The notes: generated by a model not told the origin, from the letters alone. A stretch of DNA of 64,000 nucleotides from CAVUNY01 sp963843535 (GCA_963843535.1 CAWJKU010000004.1:1116001-1180000), one strand, 5' to 3'. Positions 16,700 through 26,800 are shown, counted from the first letter of the stretch. Made by a program: numbers and translations.

Positions 16700-17638
16700 A
16701 TGTGGGATTCCCTGATTGTTACCCCGTTTGTTAATGTCCTCCTGTTCATCTACTCGTTGATCGGGAATTTAGGCGTTGCCATCATCCTGTTCACGATCTT
16801 GATTCGCCTCTTGACCCATCCTTTGACTGTTCAGCAGTTAAAAGGCACGACGGGTATGCAGAAGCTTCAAACCGATCCGCGCTGGAAAGAGGCGCAGGTT
16901 AAATATAAGAATGATAAAGAGAAGTTAGCTCAGGTGCAGATGGAGCTGTATAAAGATCTGGGTGTGAATCCGCTGGCCTCCTGTTTGCCTACCGTGATCC
17001 AATTCCCGATCTTGATCGGCCTGTACCAGGCATTAATTGCAGCGAATGCCAACACCCCGATCGAGATGATCAACCTCAGCCGGCATATTTACCCGTCTTT
17101 CTTGAACATCTCCACCCTGCTTCCCCTCAACAGTCAATTTCTATGGATGGATTTAGGCCAACCTGAGCGTCTATTTATCCCTGGAATCCCGTTTGGGATC
17201 CCAATTCTGGCAATCGTGGTTGTCGTGACGACCTACTTCCAATCCCGTTTGATGAGCCCGCCCACGACAGGGGATAAGCAGTCATCGATGATGACGGGCA
17301 TGATGAATATTTACATGCCGTTTTTGATGGGTTGGCTGGCTTTGACCCTGGCTTCAGGTCTCTCCTTGTATTTTGTGGCCTCAAACCTGATCGGTATTGG
17401 CCAATATGCGCTGCTGGGCAAATTGAATTGGTCAAACTTAATCCCGGGTCGGAAAAAAGACCAGGTGACAGGACAAAGCACAAGGACCAAGCAGATTGAG
17501 GAGCTAAATCCTCAGCCGAGCAAGCCTGCCCTGGCTGAAAAAACCGGTAAGGTTTCCGCAAAAGCGACCAAGACGGTGAAAGCCACAAAACCCGGCGTCA
17601 ATAAGCCGACGAAAATGCACCCTAAACCGAATAAATAA
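16700..17638 (+). CDS. yidC: membrane protein insertase YidC (Oxa1 family)
   Basis: 312 residues, of the short type without the large periplasmic domain of proteobacteria. Inserts and folds membrane proteins with or without SecYEG. Seen: first helix with VAIILFTILIRLLTHPLT (the hydrophilic-groove Arg is R34 or R35 region), the cytoplasmic helical hairpin KYKNDKEKLAQVQMELYKDLGVNPLASC, then FPILIGLYQAL and the last two helices. A long basic Lys/Pro/Thr-rich tail (from ~250) is typical for ribosome contact. Followed 23 bp later by khpB. Confidence 0.95.
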   Translation: MWDSLIVTPFVNVLLFIYSLIGNLGVAIILFTILIRLLTHPLTVQQLKGTTGMQKLQTDPRWKEAQVKYKNDKEKLAQVQMELYKDLGVNPLASCLPTVIQFPILIGLYQALIAANANTPIEMINLSRHIYPSFLNISTLLPLNSQFLWMDLGQPERLFIPGIPFGIPILAIVVVVTTYFQSRLMSPPTTGDKQSSMMTGMMNIYMPFLMGWLALTLASGLSLYFVASNLIGIGQYALLGKLNWSNLIPGRKKDQVTGQSTRTKQIEELNPQPSKPALAEKTGKVSAKATKTVKATKPGVNKPTKMHPKPNK

Positions 17639-17664
17639 CTTGCTGGAAAATCATTGAGGCAATG

Positions 17665-18459
17665 ATGAATCAAGAAAAAACCACGCTAGAAATTATCGCC
17701 CCCTCGATCGAAGAAGCAGTTGCCAAAGGATTGAGCCAACTGGGCCTTTCGAGAGACGCGGTGAATGTCGAAGTTTTGGATTCGGGCAGCAAAGGATTGT
17801 TTGGCTTAGGTGTGCGCCAGGCGCGCATCCGGCTGCGAATCCTGACTGACGAAGACAAAAATGAGAACGCCAGCGAAGAAGAAAGCCTGGATGAAGATCG
17901 AATGTTGATTGAAACTTCGCCCCTGGAAGAACTGTTTGATGATTCGGATGCAGAGCCTAAGGAAGCAGAAGAGGTAGTCGAAGGCGATGAAAATGCGATC
18001 CAGGTAGCCGAGCAAATCGTTGAGGAACTTCTGGAACGGATGCGCGTCCACGCCAGCGTCAAAGCGCGCTATATCCAGCCTCAGGATTCGCATGATCAAC
18101 CGGTCATCCTGGTAGATATTCAAGGCGACGACCTGAGCATCCTCATCGGACGGCGTTCGGAAACGTTAAATGCGTTGCAGTACATTACCAGCCTGATTGT
18201 GGGAAAAGAATTAGGCCGGTGGACGCCGATGATGATCGACGTGCAGGGTTACCGTGTGCGCCGCGAGCGATCACTGCGCCAGTTGGCGCGCCGGATGGCC
18301 GAGCAGGCCATCCACACCGGCCGGCGCCAGATACTGGAGCCCATGTCGGCAGCAGAAAGACGGGTCATCCATCTGGAGCTGCGCGACCACCCGCAGGTGA
18401 TGACGGAAAGCACGGGGGAAGAACCCAACCGCAAAGTAACAATCGTTCTGAAGAAATAG
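17665..18459 (+). CDS. khpB: RNA-binding protein KhpB (Jag/EloR family)
   Basis: 264 residues. ATG 17665 is preferred over the adjacent ATG 17662 because GAGG then has a 5-nt spacing. Jag_N domain (about 1-55, with SGSKGLFGLGVRQARI), an acidic Glu-rich linker (about 60-110), a KH-II domain containing the GRRSETLNALQYI variant of the GxxG loop region, and a C-terminal R3H domain (MSAAERRVIHLEL). Binds RNA and in Firmicutes controls cell elongation with KhpA. Ends the yidC cluster. mnmE, which often follows, is not here. Confidence 0.92.
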   Translation: MNQEKTTLEIIAPSIEEAVAKGLSQLGLSRDAVNVEVLDSGSKGLFGLGVRQARIRLRILTDEDKNENASEEESLDEDRMLIETSPLEELFDDSDAEPKEAEEVVEGDENAIQVAEQIVEELLERMRVHASVKARYIQPQDSHDQPVILVDIQGDDLSILIGRRSETLNALQYITSLIVGKELGRWTPMMIDVQGYRVRRERSLRQLARRMAEQAIHTGRRQILEPMSAAERRVIHLELRDHPQVMTESTGEEPNRKVTIVLKK

Positions 18460-18513
18460 CAGGGATCAATCACCGAAAATTTTGGGAAAGCCTTTCAGGC
18501 TGACCAAAACAGC

Positions 18514-18558
18514 AGGCCAACAAGTTTTCAAGGGCTCCCCTTGGCAGCTTGTTGGCCT
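18514..18558 (+). terminator. strong hairpin after khpB (probable terminator)
   Basis: Perfect 11-bp inverted repeat (18514-18524 with 18548-18558) enclosing a second stem (CAAGGG/CCCTTG). No real T run follows, so termination is inferred from position between operons. The hairpin is symmetrical and could act on either strand. Confidence 0.5.
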
Positions 18559-18567
18559 GAATGCTTA

Positions 18568-18597
18568 TTGACCAACTCTTTCAGGAAGTGAGATAAT
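18568..18597 (+). promoter_or_regulatory. predicted promoter of pdp
   Basis: TTGACC at 18568-18573, 18-nt spacer, GATAAT at 18592-18597 with TG one base before it. An AGGAG ribosome-binding site lies between it and the ATG at 18628. Confidence 0.6.
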
Positions 18598-18627
18598 TGA
18601 GCCAGACAAAGCTGGTCAGGAGCAAAT

Positions 18628-19932
18628 ATGCGAGCGGTAGATATCATTATCAAGAAGCGCGACCGTGGAGAATTGAGCCGGGAAGAGATCGATTTCTTCG
18701 TGCAGGGATTTACCCGGGGCGAGATTTCCGATTACCAGGTTTCAGCCTGGGCGATGGCGGTGCTGTTGAATGGCATGACCGATCGAGAGACAACCGATCT
18801 GACCATGGCCATGGTTCATTCAGGAGAAACATTGGATCTAAGTGGAGTGGTGCCGATCGCCGTAGATAAGCATTCCACCGGAGGAGTCGGCGATAAGACG
18901 ACACTGGTAGTGGAGCCGACCGTCGCCGGCTGCGGATTGGCGGTGGGGAAGATGTCGGGGCGAGGATTGGGGTTCAGTGGTGGAACGCTGGATAAAATGG
19001 AATCGATCCCAGGATATCGAACAAACCTTACCCGCGCAGAGTTTTTAAGACAGCTCAAGACGTTAGGTCTGGTGCTGACCGGCCAAACCAGCGACCTGGC
19101 CCCCGCAGACGGAAAGCTGTATGCCCTGCGCGATGTTACCGGCACTGTTCAGTCGATTCCCTTGATCGCTTCTTCAGTCATGAGTAAGAAGATTGCCGCG
19201 GGCGCCCAGGCTATCGTATTGGATGTGAAAGTCGGCCTGGGGGCCTTCATGGAAACCCTGGCTGATGCCCGGCAGCTGGCGCGGTTGATGGTGGCAATCG
19301 GCAGATTGAGCGGGCGCCAGGTGGTGGCCTTGCTCTCCGATATGAACCAGCCTTTAGGTAATGCGGTGGGAAACTCCCTGGAAGTCGTCGAAGCGATTAA
19401 TACCCTGCATGGAAAAGGACCGGACGATTTCACAGAACACTGCCTGACAGTCGCCAGCCAGATGCTGGTATTAGGGAAAAAAGCCGAAGACCTTGAAAGC
19501 GCGCGCCAGATGGCCGAGGAATCGCTCGCATCTGGTCGGGCCTGGCAGGTCTTCCGCGATCTGGTGGTTGCCCAGGGCGGTGATGTGAATTTTATCGACC
19601 ATCCTGAATTGCTGCCCTCCGCACCGCTGATCGAAACGGTAGCTGCTCCACGCGCTGGACATATTTGTGGAATCCACGCCCGTGAAATTGGGGAGACCGC
19701 AGTCGAATTAGGTGCGGGACGCGCGCGGAAGAACGATCCCATTGATCATGCCGTAGGGATCGTGGTCCACCGTAAAGTGGGTGATTTTGTGCCGGCGGGA
19801 GAGAAGCTTTTTACGATCCATGCCAACCGCCAGGACCGATTGGAAGCCGCCAAGACGCGCATTCTAGGGGCATACCAATGGAGCGAAACGGCATGCCCAC
19901 CGCTGCCGTTGTTTTACGACGTTATAAAATAA
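18628..19932 (+). CDS. pdp: pyrimidine-nucleoside phosphorylase
   Basis: 434 residues. Cleaves uridine and thymidine with phosphate to base plus (deoxy)ribose-1-phosphate for nucleoside salvage. Seen: N-terminal helical domain, phosphate-site KHSTGGVGDKTT (residues 81-92), MSGRGLGFSGGTLDKMESIPG signature region, SSVMSKKIAAG, and the C-terminal alpha/beta domain with GRARKNDPIDHAVG. Thymidine phosphorylases share all of these; the broader pyrimidine activity is the usual one in Gram-positive-type bacteria. Single-gene unit; convergent with the sulfatase gene 8 bp away. Confidence 0.93.
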   Translation: MRAVDIIIKKRDRGELSREEIDFFVQGFTRGEISDYQVSAWAMAVLLNGMTDRETTDLTMAMVHSGETLDLSGVVPIAVDKHSTGGVGDKTTLVVEPTVAGCGLAVGKMSGRGLGFSGGTLDKMESIPGYRTNLTRAEFLRQLKTLGLVLTGQTSDLAPADGKLYALRDVTGTVQSIPLIASSVMSKKIAAGAQAIVLDVKVGLGAFMETLADARQLARLMVAIGRLSGRQVVALLSDMNQPLGNAVGNSLEVVEAINTLHGKGPDDFTEHCLTVASQMLVLGKKAEDLESARQMAEESLASGRAWQVFRDLVVAQGGDVNFIDHPELLPSAPLIETVAAPRAGHICGIHAREIGETAVELGAGRARKNDPIDHAVGIVVHRKVGDFVPAGEKLFTIHANRQDRLEAAKTRILGAYQWSETACPPLPLFYDVIK

Positions 19933-19940
19933 AGCTGTTC

Positions 19941-21404
19941 TTACAACGCAACAGCATCTTTGGTGAGAGCCTGCCAGCGCTGGATCCGTTCGGCCAGCGC
20001 TTGAAATCGCGCCTGCTGGTCAGTTTGAAACGCGAGGTTGTTCGTTTCGGAAGGGTCGTGGGTAAGATCATACAGCTCGTGCTCACCGGCCGGGCTGTAA
20101 TTCAGCTTCCATCCATCTGGAGAGATCAAGGTGCGCACCGGATCGGTGGTCGCCGAGATGATCTCATCTTCCGTGGCAAGCGCGCGCATCGCATCCGGAA
20201 TTGAAACCTTGCCGGCGACATCGCCAAATCCGTTGTTATGCCCATTCCATTCGATGATGATATTTTCAGGAGTCCTGATGCCGTTAGTTGGGTCAAACCA
20301 GGGCCGCAGGCTTTTTCCCTGCAAATGATCCGGAATAGGCTGCCCGAGCAGATCGAGCAAGGTGGGGACGATATCCACCTGGCTGGTGGGGTGTGGTACG
20401 TGCATGCCCTGGCGCTGTCGGGGTAAACGCAGCAAGAAGGGCACGCGCACCGCCTCTTCGAACTGCACACATTTAGCAATCAAGCGGTGGCTGCCCATCA
20501 TATCGCCGTGATCCGAAGTAAAAACCACGATGGTGTTGTCAGCCAGGCCGCATTCCTCCAGGGTATCGAGGATGGTTCCGGCATGCGTATCCACCAGGCT
20601 GCACAATCCCCAATAATTGGCAATCATACGCCGCCAATCCGCTTCAGTTTTTAGGGGCAATCCGAGTCCTTGTTCAAAATAGGTGCGGTAGAAAAGGCGG
20701 GTTTTCAGGGGGTTACCAGCGCCGGGAATGTGATTGAAATTTGGCGGGAGGTGAACCCGCGCAGGATCATACTGGTCGTCGCGCGGGCTGGTGAAGGGCA
20801 TGTGCGGTTCGAAAAAATTTACATAAAGGATGAACGGCTGTTTCTGGTGATCGCGAATAAATTGGGACGCTGTTTTCGCCAGGAAGGCGGGCTTGCCGTA
20901 ATCTTCTGGAATGTGCGCGGCCTCAGTCCGGCTGAACAATTTGCCGTTGGCGGGAGAAAATCCATTGCGGATTAAGAATTGGTGGTAATTGGACCGGGCA
21001 TCGGGATCGCGTCCGGCGCTGTAATATCGCTGGTATTCATCCTCAACGCTGATGAATTCTTCGAATCCATGCTGAGCGAAAATTTCGTCGCCCAGATGCC
21101 ATTTGCCATGATAGGAAACGGCATAGCCTGAGGTTTTCAGCATTTCAGGCAGGCATGCGATGCTCGCCGGCAGCTGCAGATTGTTTTCTGTCAGCCCGTG
21201 GCTGTGCGGGTAAAGACCCGTGAGCAAGCTTGCGCGAGAAGGGGTGCACACCGCCTGGGTCACGTATGCCCGTTCAAATACAACGCTCTGCGAAGCGAGG
21301 TGGTTGAGGTTTGGCATGGCAATGTGAGGGTTGCCATACGCTGTCAGGGTGTCATAACGCTGTTCATCGGTGAAGATGAATAAAAGGTTGGGTGGTTTCG
21401 GCAT
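19941..21404 (-). CDS. type I sulfatase (formylglycine-dependent)
   Basis: 487 residues. Hydrolyses sulfate esters, probably of a carbohydrate. Seen: metal-binding FTDEQRYDT near the N-terminus (D13), the formylglycine motif CTPSR at residues 53-57 plus ASLLTG, a central TSDHGDMMG metal-binding segment, and a C-terminal small domain. No signal peptide is visible, so it appears cytoplasmic. It begins 9 bp after the GH127 gene, forming a two-gene catabolic operon. The maturation enzyme (FGE or anSME) is not in this window. Confidence 0.92.
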   Translation of the reverse strand: MPKPPNLLFIFTDEQRYDTLTAYGNPHIAMPNLNHLASQSVVFERAYVTQAVCTPSRASLLTGLYPHSHGLTENNLQLPASIACLPEMLKTSGYAVSYHGKWHLGDEIFAQHGFEEFISVEDEYQRYYSAGRDPDARSNYHQFLIRNGFSPANGKLFSRTEAAHIPEDYGKPAFLAKTASQFIRDHQKQPFILYVNFFEPHMPFTSPRDDQYDPARVHLPPNFNHIPGAGNPLKTRLFYRTYFEQGLGLPLKTEADWRRMIANYWGLCSLVDTHAGTILDTLEECGLADNTIVVFTSDHGDMMGSHRLIAKCVQFEEAVRVPFLLRLPRQRQGMHVPHPTSQVDIVPTLLDLLGQPIPDHLQGKSLRPWFDPTNGIRTPENIIIEWNGHNNGFGDVAGKVSIPDAMRALATEDEIISATTDPVRTLISPDGWKLNYSPAGEHELYDLTHDPSETNNLAFQTDQQARFQALAERIQRWQALTKDAVAL

Positions 21405-21413
21405 TCTTCTTTC

Positions 21414-23423
21414 TCAGGCCTGCGGAAAAACGGTGATCCGCAATAATGTCGCCCCATACGGAATCAGGTCGATTTCTTCGATGGCCTGGCTTAATCGGGC
21501 GGGCAGATGCTGCTGGTCAGGCAAGGGCGGTGTGAACAGAAAATCGCCGTGAATCGTGCGCTTCCCGCGGTGGAATTTGCCGTTCTCAGTCCAATGCCCA
21601 CGTTGTTGAGTGCGCCTGGTATTCACGATGTGCCAGTTGCGTACACGGCGGGCCTTGACGCGCACCTTGAAGGCCGGGTTTTCCGCATCCAGCGGGTCGC
21701 GGCAGTCCTCGTTCCATACCACCCGCAGGTCTTGCAGCGATTGCTCATCCACACACAACGCATAATTCCACGGTCCGGCGGGAAAAAGATTCCAGGCCGG
21801 GAATTCTGGTTTCACGGCCAATGCCCGCGGCTGATAGTGTTCAGCCAGGGTATTTTGGCGTTGGAGCGTGGTCGAGTTTTCGAGCTCTATCTCTGCCCGC
21901 GCCGGAATTGGCAGGGCCAGGGAGTGCGGTCCATAGGTCAGGCTGACACCCCCTCCAGGCCAGCGATCCAGGGCCAATGCAAACGGCAGCTCTAACCTCA
22001 CCTTATCTCCGGGCTGCCATACACGTTCGATCTTGAAAAAGCTCCCGGGCTGCAGATCTGCATTGAGCGCTTGCCCGTTAGCATAAAGGCCGGCGTGCGC
22101 GCACCAGGCGGGTATCCTTACTGAAAATGAAAAAGCGCTCGTTTTGGCAGGTTCGATGGAAAAATCGATTGACTGTTGAAAAGGATAGCGTGTCTGAGCG
22201 GTGATGATGACCGGGACCTGGTCGGCTCCGGCGGTGGTTTGCAGTGAGCCGGGACCGTACAGCGCCGCGGCGATACCGCCGTCCGCCGTCCGCATCCACA
22301 TGTGCGAAATGAAGTTGGGCATCGCGCGGTGTATATTGCCTGGACAGCACTGCACTTCGTGATCGGGCCGGTAGCTCATCCAATTCAAGCCGCGCATGAA
22401 AAAGTTATGGTTGGAGGTGCTAGACGCAACCACCTGGTTGGGACAGGATAAGTACTGCAGGGCGTGGAAGTCTTTGGTAACGGAACCCGGCAGGGCGTTG
22501 AAGATGACCCGTTCGATGCGGTCGGCATATTTCGCATCACCGGTGGCTTGCAGCAGGGTTGATAATGCCCAGGTGTGGTCGGTAATATCACACGTTTCAT
22601 GCATGTCGCGCGAGCTCTTGCCCTGGATGTGTTCCGAGCAGGAATGCAGCCCATCCGCCAGCAGGGCATCTCTGTCAAGTTTCGCGTAGCCGTGGATTAC
22701 CGCGCGCAAATATTCGATGTTTCCAGTTGCAGAGAATAGCATGGCAGCCAGCTTGGCTTCCTCGTTAAAAGTTACCCCGTGCTCGGTGGGTTTTTTGTCG
22801 GATAGCAAATTTTTGATAGTGCAGTCGCGATCGGGCCACTGCTGGTTGAAGCGGGTGTAGAGATCTTCCGCCAGTTCCAGCAAGTCTGCCTGCCCGCTTT
22901 CCTGGTAAAGGTTGAGCAGGATTTCCACGCCGGTCACATCTCGATCCCAGCCCATTGGGTGAGGTGTGGAGCGGTAATGGCGGATGAGCTTCTCGAGATA
23001 ATGAGCATTTCCGCTGATTTCATATTGGGCCAGTACGGCTCGGAAGAACACGGCGTGAGGCCAGCGGTCTTTCGAGCGCATGCTTTCTGGCCCAATAAAA
23101 CCGTCAGGGGCAGCATGATCGACGGCAAAATCGATCTCATCGAGCGCCTGCCGGTACAGATCGGTGTCTCCGGCCAGGTAGCCGCATTTTAGGGCTCCAT
23201 CGATCCAATAACCAGTTTGTTCATAAGGCCACCAGCTGCCATAAGAGCCGGCGGTGTCGCCTTCCTTGCTGCCCCAAAACTTGTACCCGTATGGATAGCC
23301 TGAAAGGCCAACATTTCCGGTAAGGCCTGTCGATTGACGCGCTAAGAAATCCAGAAGCCAGCCTGCCGGGCGAACTTCTCGCAAAGGTGCGGGTTGAAAG
23401 CGTGCGAAGGGAAGCATATTCAT
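21414..23423 (-). CDS. glycoside hydrolase family 127 (beta-L-arabinofuranosidase-like)
   Basis: 669 residues, formerly DUF1680. AGGAG lies 8 nt before ATG 23423. The HypBA1-type zinc/catalytic set is visible: E276-T-C278 (HETCDITDH) and the Cys pair C359-C360 (VQCCPGN), where the second-half cysteine acts as nucleophile in characterised members. An (alpha/alpha)6 barrel is expected for residues ~1-400, beta domains follow. No signal peptide, so it probably acts on imported oligosaccharides. The partner sulfatase suggests a sulfated, arabinose- or related pentose-containing glycan; GH127 is polyspecific, so the sugar is uncertain. Confidence 0.88.
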   Translation of the reverse strand: MNMLPFARFQPAPLREVRPAGWLLDFLARQSTGLTGNVGLSGYPYGYKFWGSKEGDTAGSYGSWWPYEQTGYWIDGALKCGYLAGDTDLYRQALDEIDFAVDHAAPDGFIGPESMRSKDRWPHAVFFRAVLAQYEISGNAHYLEKLIRHYRSTPHPMGWDRDVTGVEILLNLYQESGQADLLELAEDLYTRFNQQWPDRDCTIKNLLSDKKPTEHGVTFNEEAKLAAMLFSATGNIEYLRAVIHGYAKLDRDALLADGLHSCSEHIQGKSSRDMHETCDITDHTWALSTLLQATGDAKYADRIERVIFNALPGSVTKDFHALQYLSCPNQVVASSTSNHNFFMRGLNWMSYRPDHEVQCCPGNIHRAMPNFISHMWMRTADGGIAAALYGPGSLQTTAGADQVPVIITAQTRYPFQQSIDFSIEPAKTSAFSFSVRIPAWCAHAGLYANGQALNADLQPGSFFKIERVWQPGDKVRLELPFALALDRWPGGGVSLTYGPHSLALPIPARAEIELENSTTLQRQNTLAEHYQPRALAVKPEFPAWNLFPAGPWNYALCVDEQSLQDLRVVWNEDCRDPLDAENPAFKVRVKARRVRNWHIVNTRRTQQRGHWTENGKFHRGKRTIHGDFLFTPPLPDQQHLPARLSQAIEEIDLIPYGATLLRITVFPQA

Positions 23424-23456
23424 GCAGAAAGCTCCTATTTTGATAATCCACAGCAG

Positions 23457-23524
23457 CCCTCAATCCTCCCCGGCCCTCCCTTCTCCCAAAAATGGGAAAA
23501 GGGGGGGAGCGGGTGGGATGAGGG
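23457..23524. repeat. long imperfect inverted repeat between GH127 gene and ileS leader
   Basis: About 32-nt arms (23457-23488 and 23493-23524) around an AAAA loop; C-rich left arm, G-rich right arm with a few mismatches. It may be a bidirectional block separating the divergent units, or one copy of a dispersed repeat. The rest of 23424-23660 shows nothing recognisable. Confidence 0.5.
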
Positions 23525-23662
23525 TTGGCAGGGCGCGTGCCCAGGAATGAGAATTCATTTTGCTTGGTTCGCAGAGTGCAAGCAGCTGCTGAACGATTAT
23601 GTGTCATCTATAGTTTACTATCAAATGTAGATCAAGGGTTGCCTTCACCAAAACAACACATA

Positions 23663-23691
23663 TTGATATATTTTGGGGTTTGTGGCATAAT
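23663..23691 (+). promoter_or_regulatory. predicted promoter of the ileS leader
   Basis: TTGATA (23663-23668), 17-nt spacer, CATAAT (23686-23691). Expected transcription start is near 23698, about 155 nt before ileS, leaving room for a short leader RNA. Confidence 0.6.
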
Positions 23692-23697
23692 TCGCCC

Positions 23698-23796
23698 ATC
23701 TAAACAGGCGATGATGGAAACGAGTAAGACCATGATCCATGGGAAACAGGGTGATACCGCGAGATCTCTCGTCCCTGCCGGGCGGGAGATTTTTTT
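23698..23796 (+). promoter_or_regulatory. T-box riboswitch of ileS, short form
   Basis: The T-box core GGGTGATACCGCG (23749-23761) is followed by an intrinsic terminator: 23764-23775 pairs with 23780-23790, then six or seven T (23790-23796). Antiterminator formation by the T-box segment with tRNA-Ile would prevent this hairpin, so uncharged tRNA-Ile should turn ileS on. Unusually, only about 50 nt lie between the predicted transcription start and the core, so Stem I must be much reduced. GATGATGGAAACGAGTAAG (23710-23728) resembles a Stem I start. Isoleucine codons ATC occur at 23698-23700 and 23735-23737, the latter in a CCATG-ATC-CATGG hairpin. Confidence 0.85.
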
Positions 23797-23854
23797 GTCG
23801 GCTTGAGGAATCATCGTACCTGGCAATATATTTCGCTTGATTTTAGGAGGCCGC

Positions 23855-26800
23855 ATGTTCAAACCTGTATCGCCGAAACTCAATGTCACTCTGCTGGAAG
23901 AAAGTGTTCTACGATTCTGGAAATCCAAAGACATTTTCCACGAATCCATGAAGCAGCGTGAAGGCGGCCCTGAATATGTGTTTTTTGAAGGCCCGCCGAC
24001 GGCGAATGGCAAACCCGGCGTGCACCACGTTCTGGCGCGGGCATTTAAGGACGTGTTTCCGCGCTATAAAACCATGCGCGGGTATCACGTTTTGCGGCGC
24101 GGTGGCTGGGATACGCACGGTCTGCCGGTTGAGATTGAAGTAGAAAAGAAACTGGGCTTCACCAACAAGCAGCAAATCGAAAATTATGGGATTGCCAAAT
24201 TTAACGAACTGTGCCGCCAATCCGCCTTTTCTTATATCCAGGACTGGGAACGCCTGACGGACCGCATTGCCTTCTGGGTTGACCTGAAAACGGCATATGT
24301 GACCTATCACAACGAGTTTGTAGAAACGGAATGGTGGATCCTGAAGCAATTTTGGGAGAAAGGTCTGCTTTACCAGGGATTTAAGGTGGTCCCGTACTGT
24401 CCGCGCTGCGGCACACCGCTTTCAGACCATGAAGTAGCCCTGGGCTATGATGAGGCGGTCGATCCTTCGCTGTTCGTGCGGTTGCCGCTGGTCGGTCAGA
24501 AAGACACCTCTTTGTTAGTCTGGACCACTACCCCCTGGACCCTGCCGGGCAATGTCGCCGTGGCGGCCCATCCCGATGTGGATTACGTGACGATCGTGCG
24601 GGATATGCCGGAAGGCGGCCAGGAAAAACTGATCCTGGCCGAGGCCCTGGTGGAAAAGGTCTTTGGCGAAGAAAAAGTTAAGATTGTGGAGCGCTATAAA
24701 GGCAAACATCTCAAAGGCAAGCGTTATCAACCTCTTTTTACCTTCATGCCTCCTGAAAAACTCGCTCATTACGTGGTCCTGGGTAATTTTGTGACGACGG
24801 AAGACGGTTCTGGCCTGGTGCACATGGCCCCGGCATTCGGCGCGGAAGATATGCAGGCTGCCCTCGAGTTCGACCTGCCGATATTGATGACGGTCGCCGA
24901 AGACGGCACCTTTAAATCAGATATCCGTCCCTGGGCTGGAAAATTTGTTAAGGATGCCGATCCCTACATCATCCAGGATCTGCAAGCGCGCGGTTTGCTG
25001 TTTAGGGCCGGGACGATCACCCATACCTATCCTTTCTGTTGGCGCTGCAGCACGCCCTTGCTGTATTACGCACGCCCTACCTGGTATGTGCGTACCAGCC
25101 AATATAAAAATCGCCTGGTGGCGCTGAATGAGAAAATTAACTGGTATCCGGGCCACATCAAGAATGGGCGTTTTGGCAATTGGCTGGAGAATAATATCGA
25201 TTGGGCTTTGGGTCGTGAGCGCTACTGGGGAACCCCGCTGCCGGTTTGGGAATGCGGCAGCTGCCATCACCAGGAATGCATCGGATCATTGAGTGAGCTG
25301 TCAGAGAAAGTTGGGCGCAATATGCAGGGTACGGACCTTCACCGTCCATACGTGGATGATATTAAATACCGCTGCCCGAAGTGTGATCACGGGACGATGA
25401 AGCGCGTTCCGGAGCTGATCGATGTGTGGTTCGACTCCGGCTCCATGCCGTATGCCCAGTGGCACTACCCATTTGCCAATCAAGCCGAATTTAAGTCCCA
25501 GTTTCCCGCAGATTACATCTGTGAGGCAGTGGACCAGACCAGGGGCTGGTTCTACTCCCTGCATGCCATCAGCACCCTCTTGAATGACTCTGAATGCTTC
25601 AAAAACGTCATCTGCCTGGGTTTGATCCTGGATGCCAATGGGCAGAAGATGTCTAAGACAAAGGGAAATATTGTAGATCCATGGGAAGTCATCAACCAGA
25701 ACGGGGCGGATGCCATGCGCTGGTATCTTTACACGGCTTCGCCGCCGGGACAGGAGCGGCGTTTCTCGTCCGATCTGGTATCGGACGTGGTGCGCACCTT
25801 CACCCTCACTCTGTGGAATACCTATTCCTTCTTCATGACTTATGCCAGCCTGGATCGATGGATGCCGGATCCTGCTTCCCTACTGGAATACAGCCCACTC
25901 GACCGCTGGCTGCGTTCGGCGCTGCATACCCTGGTACGGGATGTGACCACCGCGATGGAGACATACGATGTTTTGGGTGCAACCCGTCCCATCGAAACTT
26001 TTGTAGACCAGCTCTCCAACTGGTTTTTACGCCGTTCCCGCCGCCGATTCTGGAAAAGCGAATCGGACGCGGATAAGCAGGCGGCCTACGCCACCCTGTA
26101 CGAGGCGCTGGTAATGCTGAGCAAACTGCTGGCGCCGACCATGCCGTTTATGGCCGAAGAAATTTACCAGAATTTGGTGATGTCTGTGGATGATAAGGGC
26201 CCGGTTTCGGTCCATCTGGCAGATTGGCCAGTTTTTGATGCCGCGGCGATCGATGAGAAGCTCAATAGGGAAATCTCCCTGGTGATGAGGCTGGCTTCGG
26301 TCGGGCACGCAGCCCGCAATAAGGCCAACCGCAAGGTGCGCCAGCCGTTGGCTGAAGCCGCGTTCTCGGTGGGCAGCGCGGACGAGCGCGAGGTGATTTC
26401 CAAATACGCGGAGATGCTGGAGGATGAGCTGAATGTTAAACACGTCCGTGCGCTGGATACGGCCAGTGAAGCTGTGTCATATACCTTGAACCCGCTGCCC
26501 AAGCAGCTGGGTCAAAAATACGGCAGCCGTTTCCCCGGGATTCGCAAATCATTGCTGGAAACCGATCCGGAGATTGGAGCAAGGTCCTTGCTGGCAGGTA
26601 ATCCCTTGGCCGTGACGGTTGAAGGGCAGGACTACCAGATACTGCCTGATGAGGTTGAAGTGCGGGCCCAGGCGAAAAGCGGCTTTTCAGTCGCGTCAGA
26701 GGGGGCATTGATGGCGGCGTTGGTAACCGACCTGACCCCGGAATTGGAACGGGAAGGTCTGGCGCGTGAATTTGTGCGGCGGGTTCAGGATTTGCGCAAG

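Noticed and set aside
18514..18558. Hairpin before pdp as a T-box or riboswitch
   Set aside because: There is no T-box core or known aptamer pattern; the predicted pdp promoter lies after the hairpin.
21507..22689. Long plus-strand frames inside the GH127 gene
   Set aside because: They are shadows of a strongly coding, motif-bearing gene on the other strand, without their own conserved motifs.
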